From: SHZI01 sp040080965
GTDB lineage: Bacteria; Pseudomonadota; Gammaproteobacteria; Steroidobacterales; GCA-2729495
DNA length: 64,000 nucleotides
Assembly (NCBI GenBank): GCA_040080965.1
Contig: JBEBHH010000009.1
Location: 1-64,000, forward strand
Reading direction: 5' to 3'
Shown here: positions 53,102 through 62,078 of the stretch, piece by piece
How positions within the stretch are numbered: position 1 is the stretch's first letter
Layout of the letters: every line of letters starts with the position of its first letter
Position numbers and translations under genes: made by a program
Notes under the pieces: model-generated
Database searches by the model: none
Seen by the model: the letters and a program-made list of their open reading frames with translations, nothing else
What the model was told of the DNA's origin: nothing

Positions 53102-54448
53102 TCACCGCATCGTGACGAGTTCTTCGGCGGCGGTGGGATGGATCGCCACCGTGTCGTCGAAGTCGCGCTTGGTGGCGCCCATGTGGATTGCCACCGCGAA
53201 GCCCTGGAGCATCTCGTCGGCGCCGGGGCCGATGATGTGGCAGCCCAGCACCTTGCCCTCGGCACCCGCCGTCACCAGCTTCATCCGGGTCTTCGGCTTG
53301 TGGTCGGTGATGCCGTTGTAGAGCGGCACGAACTCGGCGGTGTACACCTTTACCGCGTCGCCGAAGCGCTCCCGGGCCGCCGTCTCGCTGAGGCCGCAGG
53401 TGCCGATCGGCGGGTGGCTGAAGATCACCGACGGGATGTTCGCGTAGTCCAGGTGCCGGCCCGCCATGCCACCGAACACGCGGTCGGCGGTCCGGCGGCC
53501 CGCTGCGATGGCCACGGGTGTCAGGGCTTCCCGCCCGGTGACGTCACCCACCGCGTAGATGTGCGGCACGTTCGTGACCTGGAACTCGTCCGTGGTAACG
53601 AAGCCCTGGGCATCGGTGCGCACCCCGGCGGCAGCCAGGTCCAGGTCCGCGGTGCAGGGCTCGCGGCCGATCGCCCAGAACACGGCATCGAAGGGGCCGT
53701 GGCTGCGACCATCGGCCGTTTCCAGCTCCAGGCCCGACCGGCCTCGCGCGAGTGCCGAGGGCGTGGCATGCCCGACGAAGCGGATGCCGTCGTCGGCCAG
53801 GGCGCGGAGCAGCCCCTGCTGCAGGTACTCGTCGAAGTGCCGGAGCACGCTGTCCTGGCGGGCCAGCAGCGTGACCTCGGAGCCGAGTGCGCGCAGCGCA
53901 CCACCAAACTCGACGGCGATGTAGCCCGAGCCCACGATGGCCACCCGCTGGGGCCGGGTCGTGAGGCCGAAGAAGTCGTCGGACACGAAGCCCAGCTCGT
54001 GGCCGGGAATCCGCGGCACGGACGGGCGCCCGCCGGTCGCCACGATGATGTGCCGGCCCGTCAGGGTCCGGCCGCCGGCCTCGACGGTGTGCGGGCCGGT
54101 GAACCGCCCCCGCGCGGCGATGTGCACGATGCCCTTCTTCGCCAGGTTTCTTTCGTAGATGCCGTTCAGCCGGTGCACGTAGGCCGTCCGCTTCGCCACG
54201 AAACCGGCCCAGTCGTGGCCCCGCACCGTGATGTCGAAACCGTAGTCCCGCGCGTCGTCCAGGGCGTGGGCCAGGCTGGCCGCGTTGAAGGTGATCTTCT
54301 TGGGCACGCAGCCCACGTTCACGCAGGTGCCGCCGAGCGGCGCGGGCTCGACGACAGCCACCGTCGCGCCATATTCGGCCGCGCGCTGGGCGGCGGCAAG
54401 GCCGCCGCTGCCGCCGCCGATGGTGATGAGGTCGAATTGCTCGGTCAT
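53102..54448 (-). CDS. gor: Glutathione-disulfide reductase
   Basis: A 448-residue FAD- and NADPH-dependent enzyme regenerating reduced glutathione. The FAD Rossmann motif ITIGGGSGGLAAAQRAAEYG begins the protein. The redox disulfide is C42-V-N-V-G-C47 (GGTCVNVGCVPKK). The NADPH motif is VAIVGSGYIAVEFGGAL, and the C-terminal HPTAAEELVTM holds the catalytic His-Glu pair. Length and motifs are normal. The start at 54448 is clear from the FAD motif. Its stop is 1 bp inside the end of the REP inverted repeat. Confidence 0.95.
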   Translation of the reverse strand: MTEQFDLITIGGGSGGLAAAQRAAEYGATVAVVEPAPLGGTCVNVGCVPKKITFNAASLAHALDDARDYGFDITVRGHDWAGFVAKRTAYVHRLNGIYERNLAKKGIVHIAARGRFTGPHTVEAGGRTLTGRHIIVATGGRPSVPRIPGHELGFVSDDFFGLTTRPQRVAIVGSGYIAVEFGGALRALGSEVTLLARQDSVLRHFDEYLQQGLLRALADDGIRFVGHATPSALARGRSGLELETADGRSHGPFDAVFWAIGREPCTADLDLAAAGVRTDAQGFVTTDEFQVTNVPHIYAVGDVTGREALTPVAIAAGRRTADRVFGGMAGRHLDYANIPSVIFSHPPIGTCGLSETAARERFGDAVKVYTAEFVPLYNGITDHKPKTRMKLVTAGAEGKVLGCHIIGPGADEMLQGFAVAIHMGATKRDFDDTVAIHPTAAEELVTMR

Positions 54449-54547
54449 GCTGCGGTCCCTGCCGGCGGGGGGCGCCGTGGTGTGGGCCGGGAGTGTAGCA
54501 AGGCGGTTGTCCGGGCCACGGCCGGCGTTTTCCGCTAGCATTTCCCG

Positions 54548-56611
54548 ATGCAGAACAATCCGCTCCTCACCGCCTCCGGCCTGCCTGCCTTCGACCTCAT
54601 CCGGCCTGAGCACGTGGAAGACGCCGTGCTCGCCACGCTCGACGCCAACCGCGCCGAGCTCGAACAGCTGCTGCTGATCGCCGACCAGGTCGACCTCGGC
54701 TTCGACGCGGCCGTGCTGCCGATCGAGCGGCTCAGCGACCGGCTGCACCGCGTCTGGTCCCCCGTCCGGCACCTGCAGTCGGTGGCCAATTCGCCGGAGC
54801 TGCGGGCTGCGTACAACGCCTGCCTCCCCGCCATTTCCCGCTACGAGACGGAGCTGGGCCACAACCAGCGCCTCTACGAGCTCTACAAGCGGCTCGGGGA
54901 ACAGGCCGCGGCCGGGCCCGGTGAAGGCGCCCGGCGCCTGCTCGAGCTCGCGATCCGGGATTTCCGGCTGTCGGGCGTGCACCTGCTGCCGGACGACAAG
55001 GCCCGCTTCAAGACGATCATGGAAGAGCTGTCCACGGCCGAGGCCAGCTTCGAGCAGAACGTGCTGGACTCGGCCGCCGCCTGGTCCCTGCACATTCCCG
55101 ACGCCTCACGGGTTCGGGGCGTGCCGGCGTCCGTGCTCGAGCCTGCGGCGGAACGGGCCCGGGCCGCGGGCCAGGCAAACGGCCAGGCAAACGGCAAGCC
55201 CGGCTGGCTGTTCCAGCTGGACCAGCCCACCTACGTGGCCGTCGTCACCCACGCGGACGACCGGGACCTGCGGAAGTCGGTCTACCGGGCCTGGGTCACC
55301 CGCGCCTCGGACCAGGCCGAATACTCGCCCGGGCTGGACAACACCGCTCTGATCGAGCAGATCCTCGCGCTCCGGCACGAGGCGGCCAACATCGTCGGTT
55401 ACCCGAATTTCGCCGCCTATTCACTGGCCACCAAGATGGCGAAATCGGTGGACGAGGTGCGGGACTTCCTCGTGGAACTGGTCCGGCATTCCCGGGACGC
55501 CGCCCGGCGCGAGCTGGCGGAACTGGAAAGCTTTGCCGGCCAGGCCCTGGAACCCTGGGACATCGCCTACTACTCCGAGAAGCTGCGCCACCAGAAGTAC
55601 TCGATCTCCGACGAGGCGCTGCGCCCCTACTTTCCCCTGCCGACGGTCCTGTCGGGCCTCTTCGCCGTGGTGGAGAAGCTCTACGGGATGCGCATCGTGC
55701 CGGTCACCGGGGTGGACGCCTGGGAACCCCACGTGGAGTACTTCCGGCTGGTCGACGGGAGCGGCCGCGAGGTCGGCGGCTTCTTCACCGACTTCTACGC
55801 CCGCTCGACGAAGCGCTCGGGCGCCTGGATGGACCAGTGCCTCAACCGGCTCCGCGACGGTTCCGGACTGCAGGTCCCGGTGGCGCACCTGGTCTGCAAC
55901 TTCTCGCTGCCCACGTCCGACACGCCGTCACTCATCACCCACGACGAGATGGTCACCGTCTTCCACGAGATGGGCCACGTCCTGCACCACCTGCTCACCC
56001 GCATCGACTATCCCAGCGTGGGCGGCATCAACGGCGTGCCCTGGGACGCGGTGGAGCTGCCGAGCCAGTTCATGGAGACCTTCGCCTGGGAGCCCGACGT
56101 GGTGGCGCTGTGCTCGGGCCATTACCAGACCCGCGAGCCACTGCCCGCGTCGATCCTGGCTTCGCTCCGTGAATCGAAGAACTTCCAGTCGGCCCTGCAG
56201 ATGGTGCGGCAGCTGGAGTTCGCACTCTTCGACCTGCGCATCCACGCCGAGTACGACCCGGCGGACGGCTCCCGGCTGATGGACATCCTGGCCGAGGTGC
56301 GGGACGCGGTGGCCGTGATCAGGCACCCCGAGTGGAACCGGTTCGCCCATGCCTTCACCCACATCTTCGGTGGCGGCTACGCGGCCGGGTACTACAGTTA
56401 CAAGTGGGCCGAGGTGCTGGCGGCGGACGCCTTCGCCGCGTTCGAGGAAGCCGGGCTGTTCGACGCGGGCCTGGCGCAGCGCTTCCGCGAGAACGTGCTG
56501 GAGATCGGCGGCTCCCGGGACATCGCCGAGGCCTTCGTGGCCTTTCGCGGGCGGCCGGCCCACGTGGATGCGCTGCTGAAGCAGTCGGGCATCACGCGCC
56601 ACCAGGCCTAA
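54548..56611 (+). CDS. prlC: Oligopeptidase A (M3 family)
   Basis: A 687-residue cytoplasmic zinc metallopeptidase degrading peptides and signal-peptide fragments. The zinc site is H473-E-M-G-H477 (TVFHEMGHVLHHLL), with the third ligand Glu in ELPSQFMETFAWEPDVV about 25 residues on. The N-terminal helical channel region is complete (NPLLTASGLPAFDLIRPEHVEDAV), and the length is typical of PrlC. A repeat (GQANGQANGK) in the middle looks like a small slippage product. It is divergent from gor and converges on the first cytochrome c peroxidase gene. Confidence 0.95.
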   Translation: MQNNPLLTASGLPAFDLIRPEHVEDAVLATLDANRAELEQLLLIADQVDLGFDAAVLPIERLSDRLHRVWSPVRHLQSVANSPELRAAYNACLPAISRYETELGHNQRLYELYKRLGEQAAAGPGEGARRLLELAIRDFRLSGVHLLPDDKARFKTIMEELSTAEASFEQNVLDSAAAWSLHIPDASRVRGVPASVLEPAAERARAAGQANGQANGKPGWLFQLDQPTYVAVVTHADDRDLRKSVYRAWVTRASDQAEYSPGLDNTALIEQILALRHEAANIVGYPNFAAYSLATKMAKSVDEVRDFLVELVRHSRDAARRELAELESFAGQALEPWDIAYYSEKLRHQKYSISDEALRPYFPLPTVLSGLFAVVEKLYGMRIVPVTGVDAWEPHVEYFRLVDGSGREVGGFFTDFYARSTKRSGAWMDQCLNRLRDGSGLQVPVAHLVCNFSLPTSDTPSLITHDEMVTVFHEMGHVLHHLLTRIDYPSVGGINGVPWDAVELPSQFMETFAWEPDVVALCSGHYQTREPLPASILASLRESKNFQSALQMVRQLEFALFDLRIHAEYDPADGSRLMDILAEVRDAVAVIRHPEWNRFAHAFTHIFGGGYAAGYYSYKWAEVLAADAFAAFEEAGLFDAGLAQRFRENVLEIGGSRDIAEAFVAFRGRPAHVDALLKQSGITRHQA

Positions 56612-56623
56612 TGCCGGGCCCGA

Positions 56624-57646
56624 TCAGGGCGGCGACGGTCCGCCCGGGGGCAGTACCGGGTAGGTGACCCGGGGCTGCTCACCCGTGAGGCTTTCCAGGA
56701 AGGCGGAGATCCGCGCGCCCTCGGCCTCGCTCACCGGCGCACCAATCTGGCTTGCCGCCATCACCGCCACCGCCTGGGACAGGTCCGAGGCCCGTCCGGA
56801 ATGAAAGTACGGTGCGGTCAGCGCGACATTCCGCAGCGGCGGCACCTTGAACACGTACTGGTCGCCGACCGTCTCCGTGACCATGAACCGCCCCTTGTCC
56901 GCCCGCGGCAGCAGGTCCGCGCCGGGACGCTCCAGGATGCCGAAGGGCGCGTACTGGTTGCCGCCCAGGTTGATGCCGTCGTGGCATTCCGCGCAGCCCT
57001 TGCTGATGAAGAGCTGCAGGCCTTCCTTCTGGGCGGCGGAGAGCGCCCGGGCGTCGCCCCGCAGGAACCTGTCGAAAGGCGCATTCGGCGTGATCAGCGT
57101 GGCCTGAAAGACCGCGATGGCCTTCCAGGCGTTGGCGAGCGTGAGGGGCGCCGCCTCCCCGGGGAAAGCCACGCCGAAGGCGGCCTGGTAGCCGGGAATC
57201 GACGCCAGCTGCCCGCTCAGCTCGCCTGGGGGCAACGCCATCTCGACCGGATTGAAGGCCGGTCCGCCCGCCTTATCGTCAAGGTCCTGGGCCCGGCCGT
57301 CCCAGAAGCGGGCCGTGTTGAACACGGCGTTGAACGCGGTCGGCACGTTGCGGCCGCCCTTCTGCCAGCTGTGGCCGATCGCTGTCTCCCGGCCGTCGGC
57401 GCCGCCCATGCCGACGTTGTGGCAGGAGTTGCAGCTGCCGGGGCGGCCCGCGGAGACGCGCGGGTCGAAGTACAGCATCCGCCCGAGATCCACCTTGGCC
57501 GGCGTTGCGGGATTACCGGGCAGTACGGGGGGCTGCAGCGGGATCGGCTGAAACCGGGCCTGGGCCGCGGTCAGCAATTCGTCGGCCTGAAGCGTGCCCG
57601 TCAGCAGCAGGGCTGCGGTGACGCTCAGCGGGGTGAGCACGTGCAT
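56624..57646 (-). CDS. Di-heme cytochrome c peroxidase (copy 1)
   Basis: A 340-residue periplasmic protein with signal peptide (AALLLTGTLQA). Two c-type heme sites are present: C72-x-x-C75-H76 (CNSCHNVG) and C218-x-x-C221-H222 (CAECHDGIN). The layout matches bacterial di-heme cytochrome c peroxidases of the CcpA/MauG superfamily, which reduce hydrogen peroxide with electrons from cytochrome c. The downstream KVPPLRNVALTAPYFHSG region is a family signature. It is second in a tandem pair with the gene at 57686, from which it is separated by 39 bp. Confidence 0.93.
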   Translation of the reverse strand: MHVLTPLSVTAALLLTGTLQADELLTAAQARFQPIPLQPPVLPGNPATPAKVDLGRMLYFDPRVSAGRPGSCNSCHNVGMGGADGRETAIGHSWQKGGRNVPTAFNAVFNTARFWDGRAQDLDDKAGGPAFNPVEMALPPGELSGQLASIPGYQAAFGVAFPGEAAPLTLANAWKAIAVFQATLITPNAPFDRFLRGDARALSAAQKEGLQLFISKGCAECHDGINLGGNQYAPFGILERPGADLLPRADKGRFMVTETVGDQYVFKVPPLRNVALTAPYFHSGRASDLSQAVAVMAASQIGAPVSEAEGARISAFLESLTGEQPRVTYPVLPPGGPSPP

Positions 57647-57685
57647 GCAGGAAGTCTAATGCAGAACGCGATGCTCGCTTGAAGC

Positions 57686-58723
57686 CTAGGGCTGCGGCCG
57701 CGGCGTTGCGGTAACGCTAGGCGGCAGCACCGGATAAACGACCTTTGGCTGGTCGCCCGTCAGCGCGCCCAGGAAGGACACGATTTTCCCCGCTTCGTCG
57801 TCGGTCACCGGCAAGCCGAGCTGGCTGGCTGCCATGACACCGACGGCCTGGCGCAGGTCCCAGGACCGGCCGGAATGGAAGTATGGCGCCGTCAGCGCGA
57901 TGTTCCGGAGCGTCGGCACCTTGAAGACGTACTCGTCCCCCGCCGTCTTCGTCACCGTGAAGCGGCCCTTGTCGGCCGGCGGCAGCAGCTCGGCACCCGG
58001 CTTCTCCACGATCCCGAACGGCGCGTACCTGCCGCCGCCCACGTTGACACCGTTGTGGCAGGAGGCGCAGCCCTTGTCCATGAAGAGCTTCAGGCCTGCC
58101 GTCTGGTTGGCATCGAGGGCCGAGGCGTCGCCCTTCAGGTACCTGTCGAAGGGCGCGTTGGGGGTGATGAGCGTCGCTTCGAAGACGGCGATGGCCTTCT
58201 GGGCGTTGGCCAGCGTCACGGGGCTCGCTTCACCGGGGAACGCCGCCTTGAACGCCGGCGTGTAGCCCGGGATGCCCCGCAGCTGCTCGGTCACGTGTTC
58301 CTTCGGCGAGGCCATCTCGATCGGATTGACCATCGGGCCGCCCGCCTGCTCCTCGAGATCCTTCGCCCGCCCGTCCCAGAACTGGGCGGTGTTGAACACG
58401 GCGTTGAAGACCGTCGGCGAATTCCTGCCGCCTTTCTGCCATTTGTGCCCGATCGATTTCTCCGCCACGTCGACGCCGCCGAGGCCGACGTTGTGACAGG
58501 AGTTGCAGCTGATCGTGTGGCTGGCGGAGAGCCGCGGGTCAAAGAACAGCATCTTGCCGAGTTCCACCTTGGCCGGAGTGGCGGCGTTGCCCGGCAGCGC
58601 GGGCGCCGTCGACGGAATCGGCTTGAACTGGGACTGCGCGGCCGTCAGCAGGGCATCTGCCGGGAAGGCGGCGGGCGCAATGCCCAGAAAGGCCAGCAAG
58701 GTGACTATGTGGAGAAATCGCAT
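57686..58723 (-). CDS. Di-heme cytochrome c peroxidase (copy 2)
   Basis: A 345-residue paralogue of the gene at 56624. It has a signal peptide (IVTLLAFLGIAPAAFPA) and heme sites C73-x-x-C76-H77 (CNSCHNVG) and C219-x-x-C222-H223 (CASCHNG). The two proteins align along their full length with the same WQKGGRN, NPIEMA-like and PTLRNIALTAPYFHSG segments, so they come from a local duplication. The start at 58723 is chosen for the signal peptide, with a Gly/Ala-rich stretch before it. They probably form one operon, transcribed from the 58724-58900 region. Confidence 0.93.
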   Translation of the reverse strand: MRFLHIVTLLAFLGIAPAAFPADALLTAAQSQFKPIPSTAPALPGNAATPAKVELGKMLFFDPRLSASHTISCNSCHNVGLGGVDVAEKSIGHKWQKGGRNSPTVFNAVFNTAQFWDGRAKDLEEQAGGPMVNPIEMASPKEHVTEQLRGIPGYTPAFKAAFPGEASPVTLANAQKAIAVFEATLITPNAPFDRYLKGDASALDANQTAGLKLFMDKGCASCHNGVNVGGGRYAPFGIVEKPGAELLPPADKGRFTVTKTAGDEYVFKVPTLRNIALTAPYFHSGRSWDLRQAVGVMAASQLGLPVTDDEAGKIVSFLGALTGDQPKVVYPVLPPSVTATPRPQP

Positions 58724-58900
58724 GGCAGGCTCCAGTTCATGAGCGGCGACGGGCGCGCCAGGACAGCGTTGCCCGTCGCGCCCTGGCGAGGTAATAGGGA
58801 ATTTCACGTAGGTTGGCTGTGTCCAAGGCGATTGAATACGTCATCGCCTTCCTCGAAATGGTGATCGATCCAGCCTGCTCCGTCGGGGTCGCTCCTGGCC
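58724..58900. promoter_or_regulatory. Intergenic spacer upstream of tandem peroxidases
   Basis: About 180 bp without a gene, upstream of the tandem peroxidase genes. Lower GC at 58798-58862 (gggaatttcacgtagg and gcgattgaatacgtcatcg). A promoter for the peroxidase pair is expected, but no clear OxyR, FNR or -35/-10 site was found. Confidence 0.35.
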
Positions 58901-59071
58901 ATGTACCTGTACTGGCCGCCGGGTCGGGAACTGTTTCACTTTGGCCGTTCGCTCTGGGATGATCTGGCGGCCTTCAATGCCGCCGGCACTGCCAGCGTGA
59001 TCGCTCTCAAATTCCTTAAGTCGCGGTGGTTCCGGGCCGGCGGACTCCGTGGGAAGCCAGAGGCAACATGA
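58901..59071 (+). CDS. Possible 56-residue ORF overlapping xthA start
   Basis: A short frame from ATG 58901 to TGA 59071, ending in ATGA with the xthA start, as in coupled genes. The translation (MYLYWPPGRELFHFGRSLWD, then LAAFNAAG and ALKFLKSRWFRAGG) is aromatic-rich and basic at the end. No family or clear ribosome-binding site is seen, and third-position GC (~70%) is lower than in its neighbours. It may be a small regulatory leader, a decayed gene or chance. Confidence 0.25.
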   Translation: MYLYWPPGRELFHFGRSLWDDLAAFNAAGTASVIALKFLKSRWFRAGGLRGKPEAT

Positions 59072-59829
59072 AACTCGCATCCTGGAACGTCAACTCCATC
59101 CGGCAGCGGCTGATCCACGTCACCGACTGGCTCAATGCCCACGAACCCGACGTGCTCGCCCTGCAGGAGATCAAGACCGAGGCGAGCAAGTTCCCGCTGG
59201 CCGAGATCGAGGCCACGGGGTACCGCTGCGTGCTGGACGGCCAGAAGGCCTACAACGGGGTGGCCCTCGTCTCCCGGGAGGAAGCGGTCGACGTCACCAC
59301 CGGCATCCCGGATTTCAGCGACGAGCAGCGCCGCGTGATCGCCGCCACCTACGGCGGCACCCGGGTGATCAACGTCTACGTGCCCAACGGCCAGAGTGTC
59401 GGCTCCGACAAGTACCGCTACAAGCTGGACTGGCTGGACGCGCTGGCGGGCTATCTCGCCACCGAGCTTACGCGCCACGAGCGTCTCGCGATCATGGGTG
59501 ACTTCAACATCGCCCCGGAGGACCGGGACGTGCACGACCCGGAGCTGTGGCGGGACCAGGTCCTGTGCAGCGTTCCCGAACGGGAGCGGCTGAAGGTCCT
59601 GCTGAACCTGGGCCTCGTGGACACCTTCCGCCTCTTCGACCAGCCGGAGAAGTCCTTCTCCTGGTGGGATTACCGGATGATGGGCTTCCGCCGCAATCAC
59701 GGCCTGCGGATCGACCTGATCCTGGCGTCGAAGGCGCTGGCGGCCACGTGCTCCGGCGCGACCATCGACGTGGTGCCGCGGAAGCTGGAGAAACCGTCGG
59801 ACCACGCGCCGGTGGTGGCTCTTCTATAG
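59068..59829 (+). CDS. xthA: Exodeoxyribonuclease III (AP endonuclease)
   Basis: A 253-residue Mg-dependent nuclease of base-excision repair. Motifs: KLASWNVNSIRQRL (catalytic Asn), LALQEIKTE (metal-binding Glu), INVYVPNGQS (Tyr, Asn), MGDFNIAPEDRDV (Asp, Asn) and DHAPVVALL at the end (catalytic His). It cleaves abasic sites and 3' blocked ends. The start at 59068 is chosen by family alignment (MKLASWN); an upstream in-frame codon (59026) adds 14 unrelated residues. It converges on the toxin-antitoxin genes. Confidence 0.95.
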   Translation: MKLASWNVNSIRQRLIHVTDWLNAHEPDVLALQEIKTEASKFPLAEIEATGYRCVLDGQKAYNGVALVSREEAVDVTTGIPDFSDEQRRVIAATYGGTRVINVYVPNGQSVGSDKYRYKLDWLDALAGYLATELTRHERLAIMGDFNIAPEDRDVHDPELWRDQVLCSVPERERLKVLLNLGLVDTFRLFDQPEKSFSWWDYRMMGFRRNHGLRIDLILASKALAATCSGATIDVVPRKLEKPSDHAPVVALL

Positions 59830-59838
59830 GGTTCCACG

Positions 59839-60084
59839 TCAGGCGCCGGCCTTGCCGCGTCGCTTCGGCCGCTTCACCTGGCTGGCAATCCTTATCAGGC
59901 TCCGCAAGGCCTCGTTCACGGCCTCACCGTTGGGAAATGCAGCCGCCACGTCTGGCGCAAGAACCACGACGTTCGAGGCGGTGGCAAGGCGTCCGGCATA
60001 TTTGCCGCGCACCAGCTTGCCCAGGTCTTCCCGCGCGTACTCGGCGCGCATGTCGGCGACCCTGCCGGGCTTAGCTTTCTTCAT
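59839..60084 (-). CDS. Probable antitoxin of BrnT-type system
   Basis: An 81-residue basic protein (YAREDLGKLVRGKYAGRLATASNVVVLAPDVAAAFPNGEAVNEALRSL) with the layout of small antitoxins encoded after BrnT toxins: a short N-terminal toxin-binding part and a C-terminal DNA-binding part with the pattern NEALR. It overlaps the toxin stop by 14 bp (ATG 60084; another ATG at 60099 gives five more residues). Its order, toxin first, matches BrnTA operons. The family match is by pattern, not search. Confidence 0.72.
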   Translation of the reverse strand: MKKAKPGRVADMRAEYAREDLGKLVRGKYAGRLATASNVVVLAPDVAAAFPNGEAVNEALRSLIRIASQVKRPKRRGKAGA

Positions 60085-60343
60085 AAATTTCCCTTTCACG
60101 TCGGGTCATGACCCTGGCGCTGATGATGCGGATGGTGCCAGCGTCATCCGTATGAGCAACGATCAGTGACCGGCCCGCCGATGATACGCCGAGGGTCAGG
60201 AACCGCAGTTCACCATTGGAGTGGTCTGGGTCACAGCCGGTGGCAGACAGGGGATCAGCCAGCGCGGTTGCCGCTTCCTCGAAGGTGACGCCGTGCTTGA
60301 TCAGGTTCGCGGCGGCCTTGCTGGCGTGCCATGTAATGCGCAT
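60071..60343 (-). CDS. BrnT-family toxin (DUF497)
   Basis: A 90-residue protein typical of BrnT/DUF497 toxins, which are RelE-like-fold ribonucleases: RITWHASKAAANLIKHGVTFEEAATALADPL, then RFLTLGVSSAGRSLIVAHTD and ISARVMTRREREIYEES. It is the first gene of a two-gene module with the antitoxin at 59839-60084. The ATG at 60343 is chosen; a GTG at 60349 is possible. Promoter expected in 60350-60411. Confidence 0.82.
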   Translation of the reverse strand: MRITWHASKAAANLIKHGVTFEEAATALADPLSATGCDPDHSNGELRFLTLGVSSAGRSLIVAHTDDAGTIRIISARVMTRREREIYEES

Positions 60344-60411
60344 CGCCACTCAATACGGGATGCCACGCCGGGCTTGCCAGCAGTCAAACCAGCGAGATCA
60401 TCGGGAAATGG

Positions 60412-61623
60412 CTATTGATTGCGGCGCAAGACGGCAAGGACGAGCAGCAGGGCCACGCCGGTCAGAACGCTCGCTGCAAGGAATGACGCGCCCGGAAAGT
60501 ACACCGGCGCAGCCGGCGACGTGAAGTAACTGAACAGCCCCGTCATCATCACCGGCGCGATGCAGGCGGTGATGCTGCGCAGGCTGGAGACCGCGCCCTG
60601 CAGCTCGCCCTGTTGGTTGGCCGGCACCTGCTTCGACAGCAGCGCCATCGTGGCGATGCTGGCGATGGTGCCGAAGGAGAAGGGCACGATCCAGAAGTAC
60701 ATCATCCAGCCCGAGGTCGCGAAGGCGTAACCGAGGAAGCTGATGGTGAACAGCCCGAAGCCGGCCAGCATGGCCCGCCGCTCGCCAAGCCACTTCACCA
60801 CGGGCCCCACGGCCACGCCCTGGGCCAGCGCCGCGCAGATGCCGACGAAGCTCATGGACAGGCCGATGTCCCGCGGCGTCCAGTCGAACTTGGCCATCGT
60901 CACGTAGGTCCAGGTGGACGGATTGGCGTCGTGGGCGATGTGATAGAGCAGCAGCGCTCCCAGCAGGCCCACCACCAGCGGGTACTGGCGCATGGCGTAG
61001 AACGCGCCGATCGGGTTGGCCCGCCTGAGCGCGAAGGGCCGGCGGTTGGCGGGGGCCAGGCTCTCCGGCAGCACGAAGTAGCCGTAGGCCACGTTGACCG
61101 CAGCCAGCCCCGCCGCCACGAAGAAGGGCAGCCGGGGATTGGCGTCGCCCAGCAGGCCGCCGACGGCCGGACCCACCACGAAGCCCAGGCCCCAGGCCGC
61201 GCCGAGCAGGCCGAAGCTTTTCGCGCGCTGTTCGGGGGCCGTGAGGTCGGCCACGTAGGCGGACACCACGGAGTAGGTGGCGCTGAACACGCCGGACAGT
61301 GCGCGACCGACGAACAGCCAGCCGACGGTCGTGGCGAGGCCCATCACGATGAAGTCAGCGGAAAAGGCGGCGAGCGAGCCCAGCAGCACGGGGCGGCGAC
61401 CGAAGTGATCGCTGAGGTTGCCGAGCACCGGTGCGCTCAGGAACTGCAGGGCCGAGAACACGAACATCAGCCAGCCACCGTAGAGGGCGGCCGTGCTGAG
61501 CGAGCCGCCGAGCAGGTCCATGAGCAGGCGCGGCAGGACCGGGATGATGATCCCGAAGCCGACGGTGTCGATGAAGACGGTGACGAGGACGAAGATCAGC
61601 GCGCGGGTCGGCGCTACCGTCAT
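60412..61623 (-). CDS. MFS transporter, tetracycline-resistance-like family
   Basis: A 403-residue transporter with 12 predicted helices. The N-terminal FVLVTVFIDTVGFGIIIPVLPRLL and the loop GNLSDHFGRRPVLLGSL are signatures of the TCR/Tet(A) subgroup of drug-proton antiporters. Many such chromosomal proteins are not tetracycline exporters, so the substrate is open. The start (61623) overlaps the upstream Rieske ferredoxin gene stop by 4 bp, an unusual pairing. Confidence 0.92.
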   Translation of the reverse strand: MTVAPTRALIFVLVTVFIDTVGFGIIIPVLPRLLMDLLGGSLSTAALYGGWLMFVFSALQFLSAPVLGNLSDHFGRRPVLLGSLAAFSADFIVMGLATTVGWLFVGRALSGVFSATYSVVSAYVADLTAPEQRAKSFGLLGAAWGLGFVVGPAVGGLLGDANPRLPFFVAAGLAAVNVAYGYFVLPESLAPANRRPFALRRANPIGAFYAMRQYPLVVGLLGALLLYHIAHDANPSTWTYVTMAKFDWTPRDIGLSMSFVGICAALAQGVAVGPVVKWLGERRAMLAGFGLFTISFLGYAFATSGWMMYFWIVPFSFGTIASIATMALLSKQVPANQQGELQGAVSSLRSITACIAPVMMTGLFSYFTSPAAPVYFPGASFLAASVLTGVALLLVLAVLRRNQ

Positions 61624-61973
61624 GCGACGTCCACCTGCACCTGGTTGCCGGCGACCCGCACGGGGAAGGTCTGCAGGTCCTTCTCGCCGCGCACGGCGTT
61701 GAGCACGTTCACCAGGCCGGGCGGCCAGTTGGCCCAGTCGATGACCTTGCCGGTGCGGATGTCGAAGCGCGCCCGGTGGAACGGACACTGGATCTTGCAG
61801 CCGTCGACGATCTTGCCCTTGGCGAGGGGCGCGAAGATGTGGGTGCAGCTGGCCTGGGTGGCGAAGAAGCCGTCGTCCAGGTGGTAGACGATCAGTTTGG
61901 TCTCGCCCGCCGTGAACAGGCGGAGCTGGCCAACCGGCAGTTTTTCAACGCGGCAAACCGTGTGAGTCGTCAT
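61620..61973 (-). CDS. Rieske-type [2Fe-2S] ferredoxin
   Basis: A 117-residue soluble Rieske protein. The cluster ligands are C43-T-H45 and C63-x-x-H66 (ASCTHIF and CPFHRARFDI). Size and motifs match ferredoxin partners of ring-hydroxylating dioxygenases and NirD-type subunits. It could pass electrons to the Rieske oxygenase at 29800-30984, though they are 30 kb apart and this is a guess. It overlaps the MFS gene by 4 bp. Confidence 0.88.
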   Translation of the reverse strand: MTTHTVCRVEKLPVGQLRLFTAGETKLIVYHLDDGFFATQASCTHIFAPLAKGKIVDGCKIQCPFHRARFDIRTGKVIDWANWPPGLVNVLNAVRGEKDLQTFPVRVAGNQVQVDVA

Positions 61974-62078
61974 GGCGGGATCCTCGATCAGGGTTGCGTG
62001 GGCTGCGGGGACCGGCATGGTAGCGGATTCACCGCAAAACCCTCTGCTAGACTCGAATTTCCCCTGGAGGAACGCCCG

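Noticed and set aside
55180..55199. Repeat of the GQAN unit in prlC, considered as a tandem repeat
   Set aside because: Only two short copies in a loop; no sign of a longer array.
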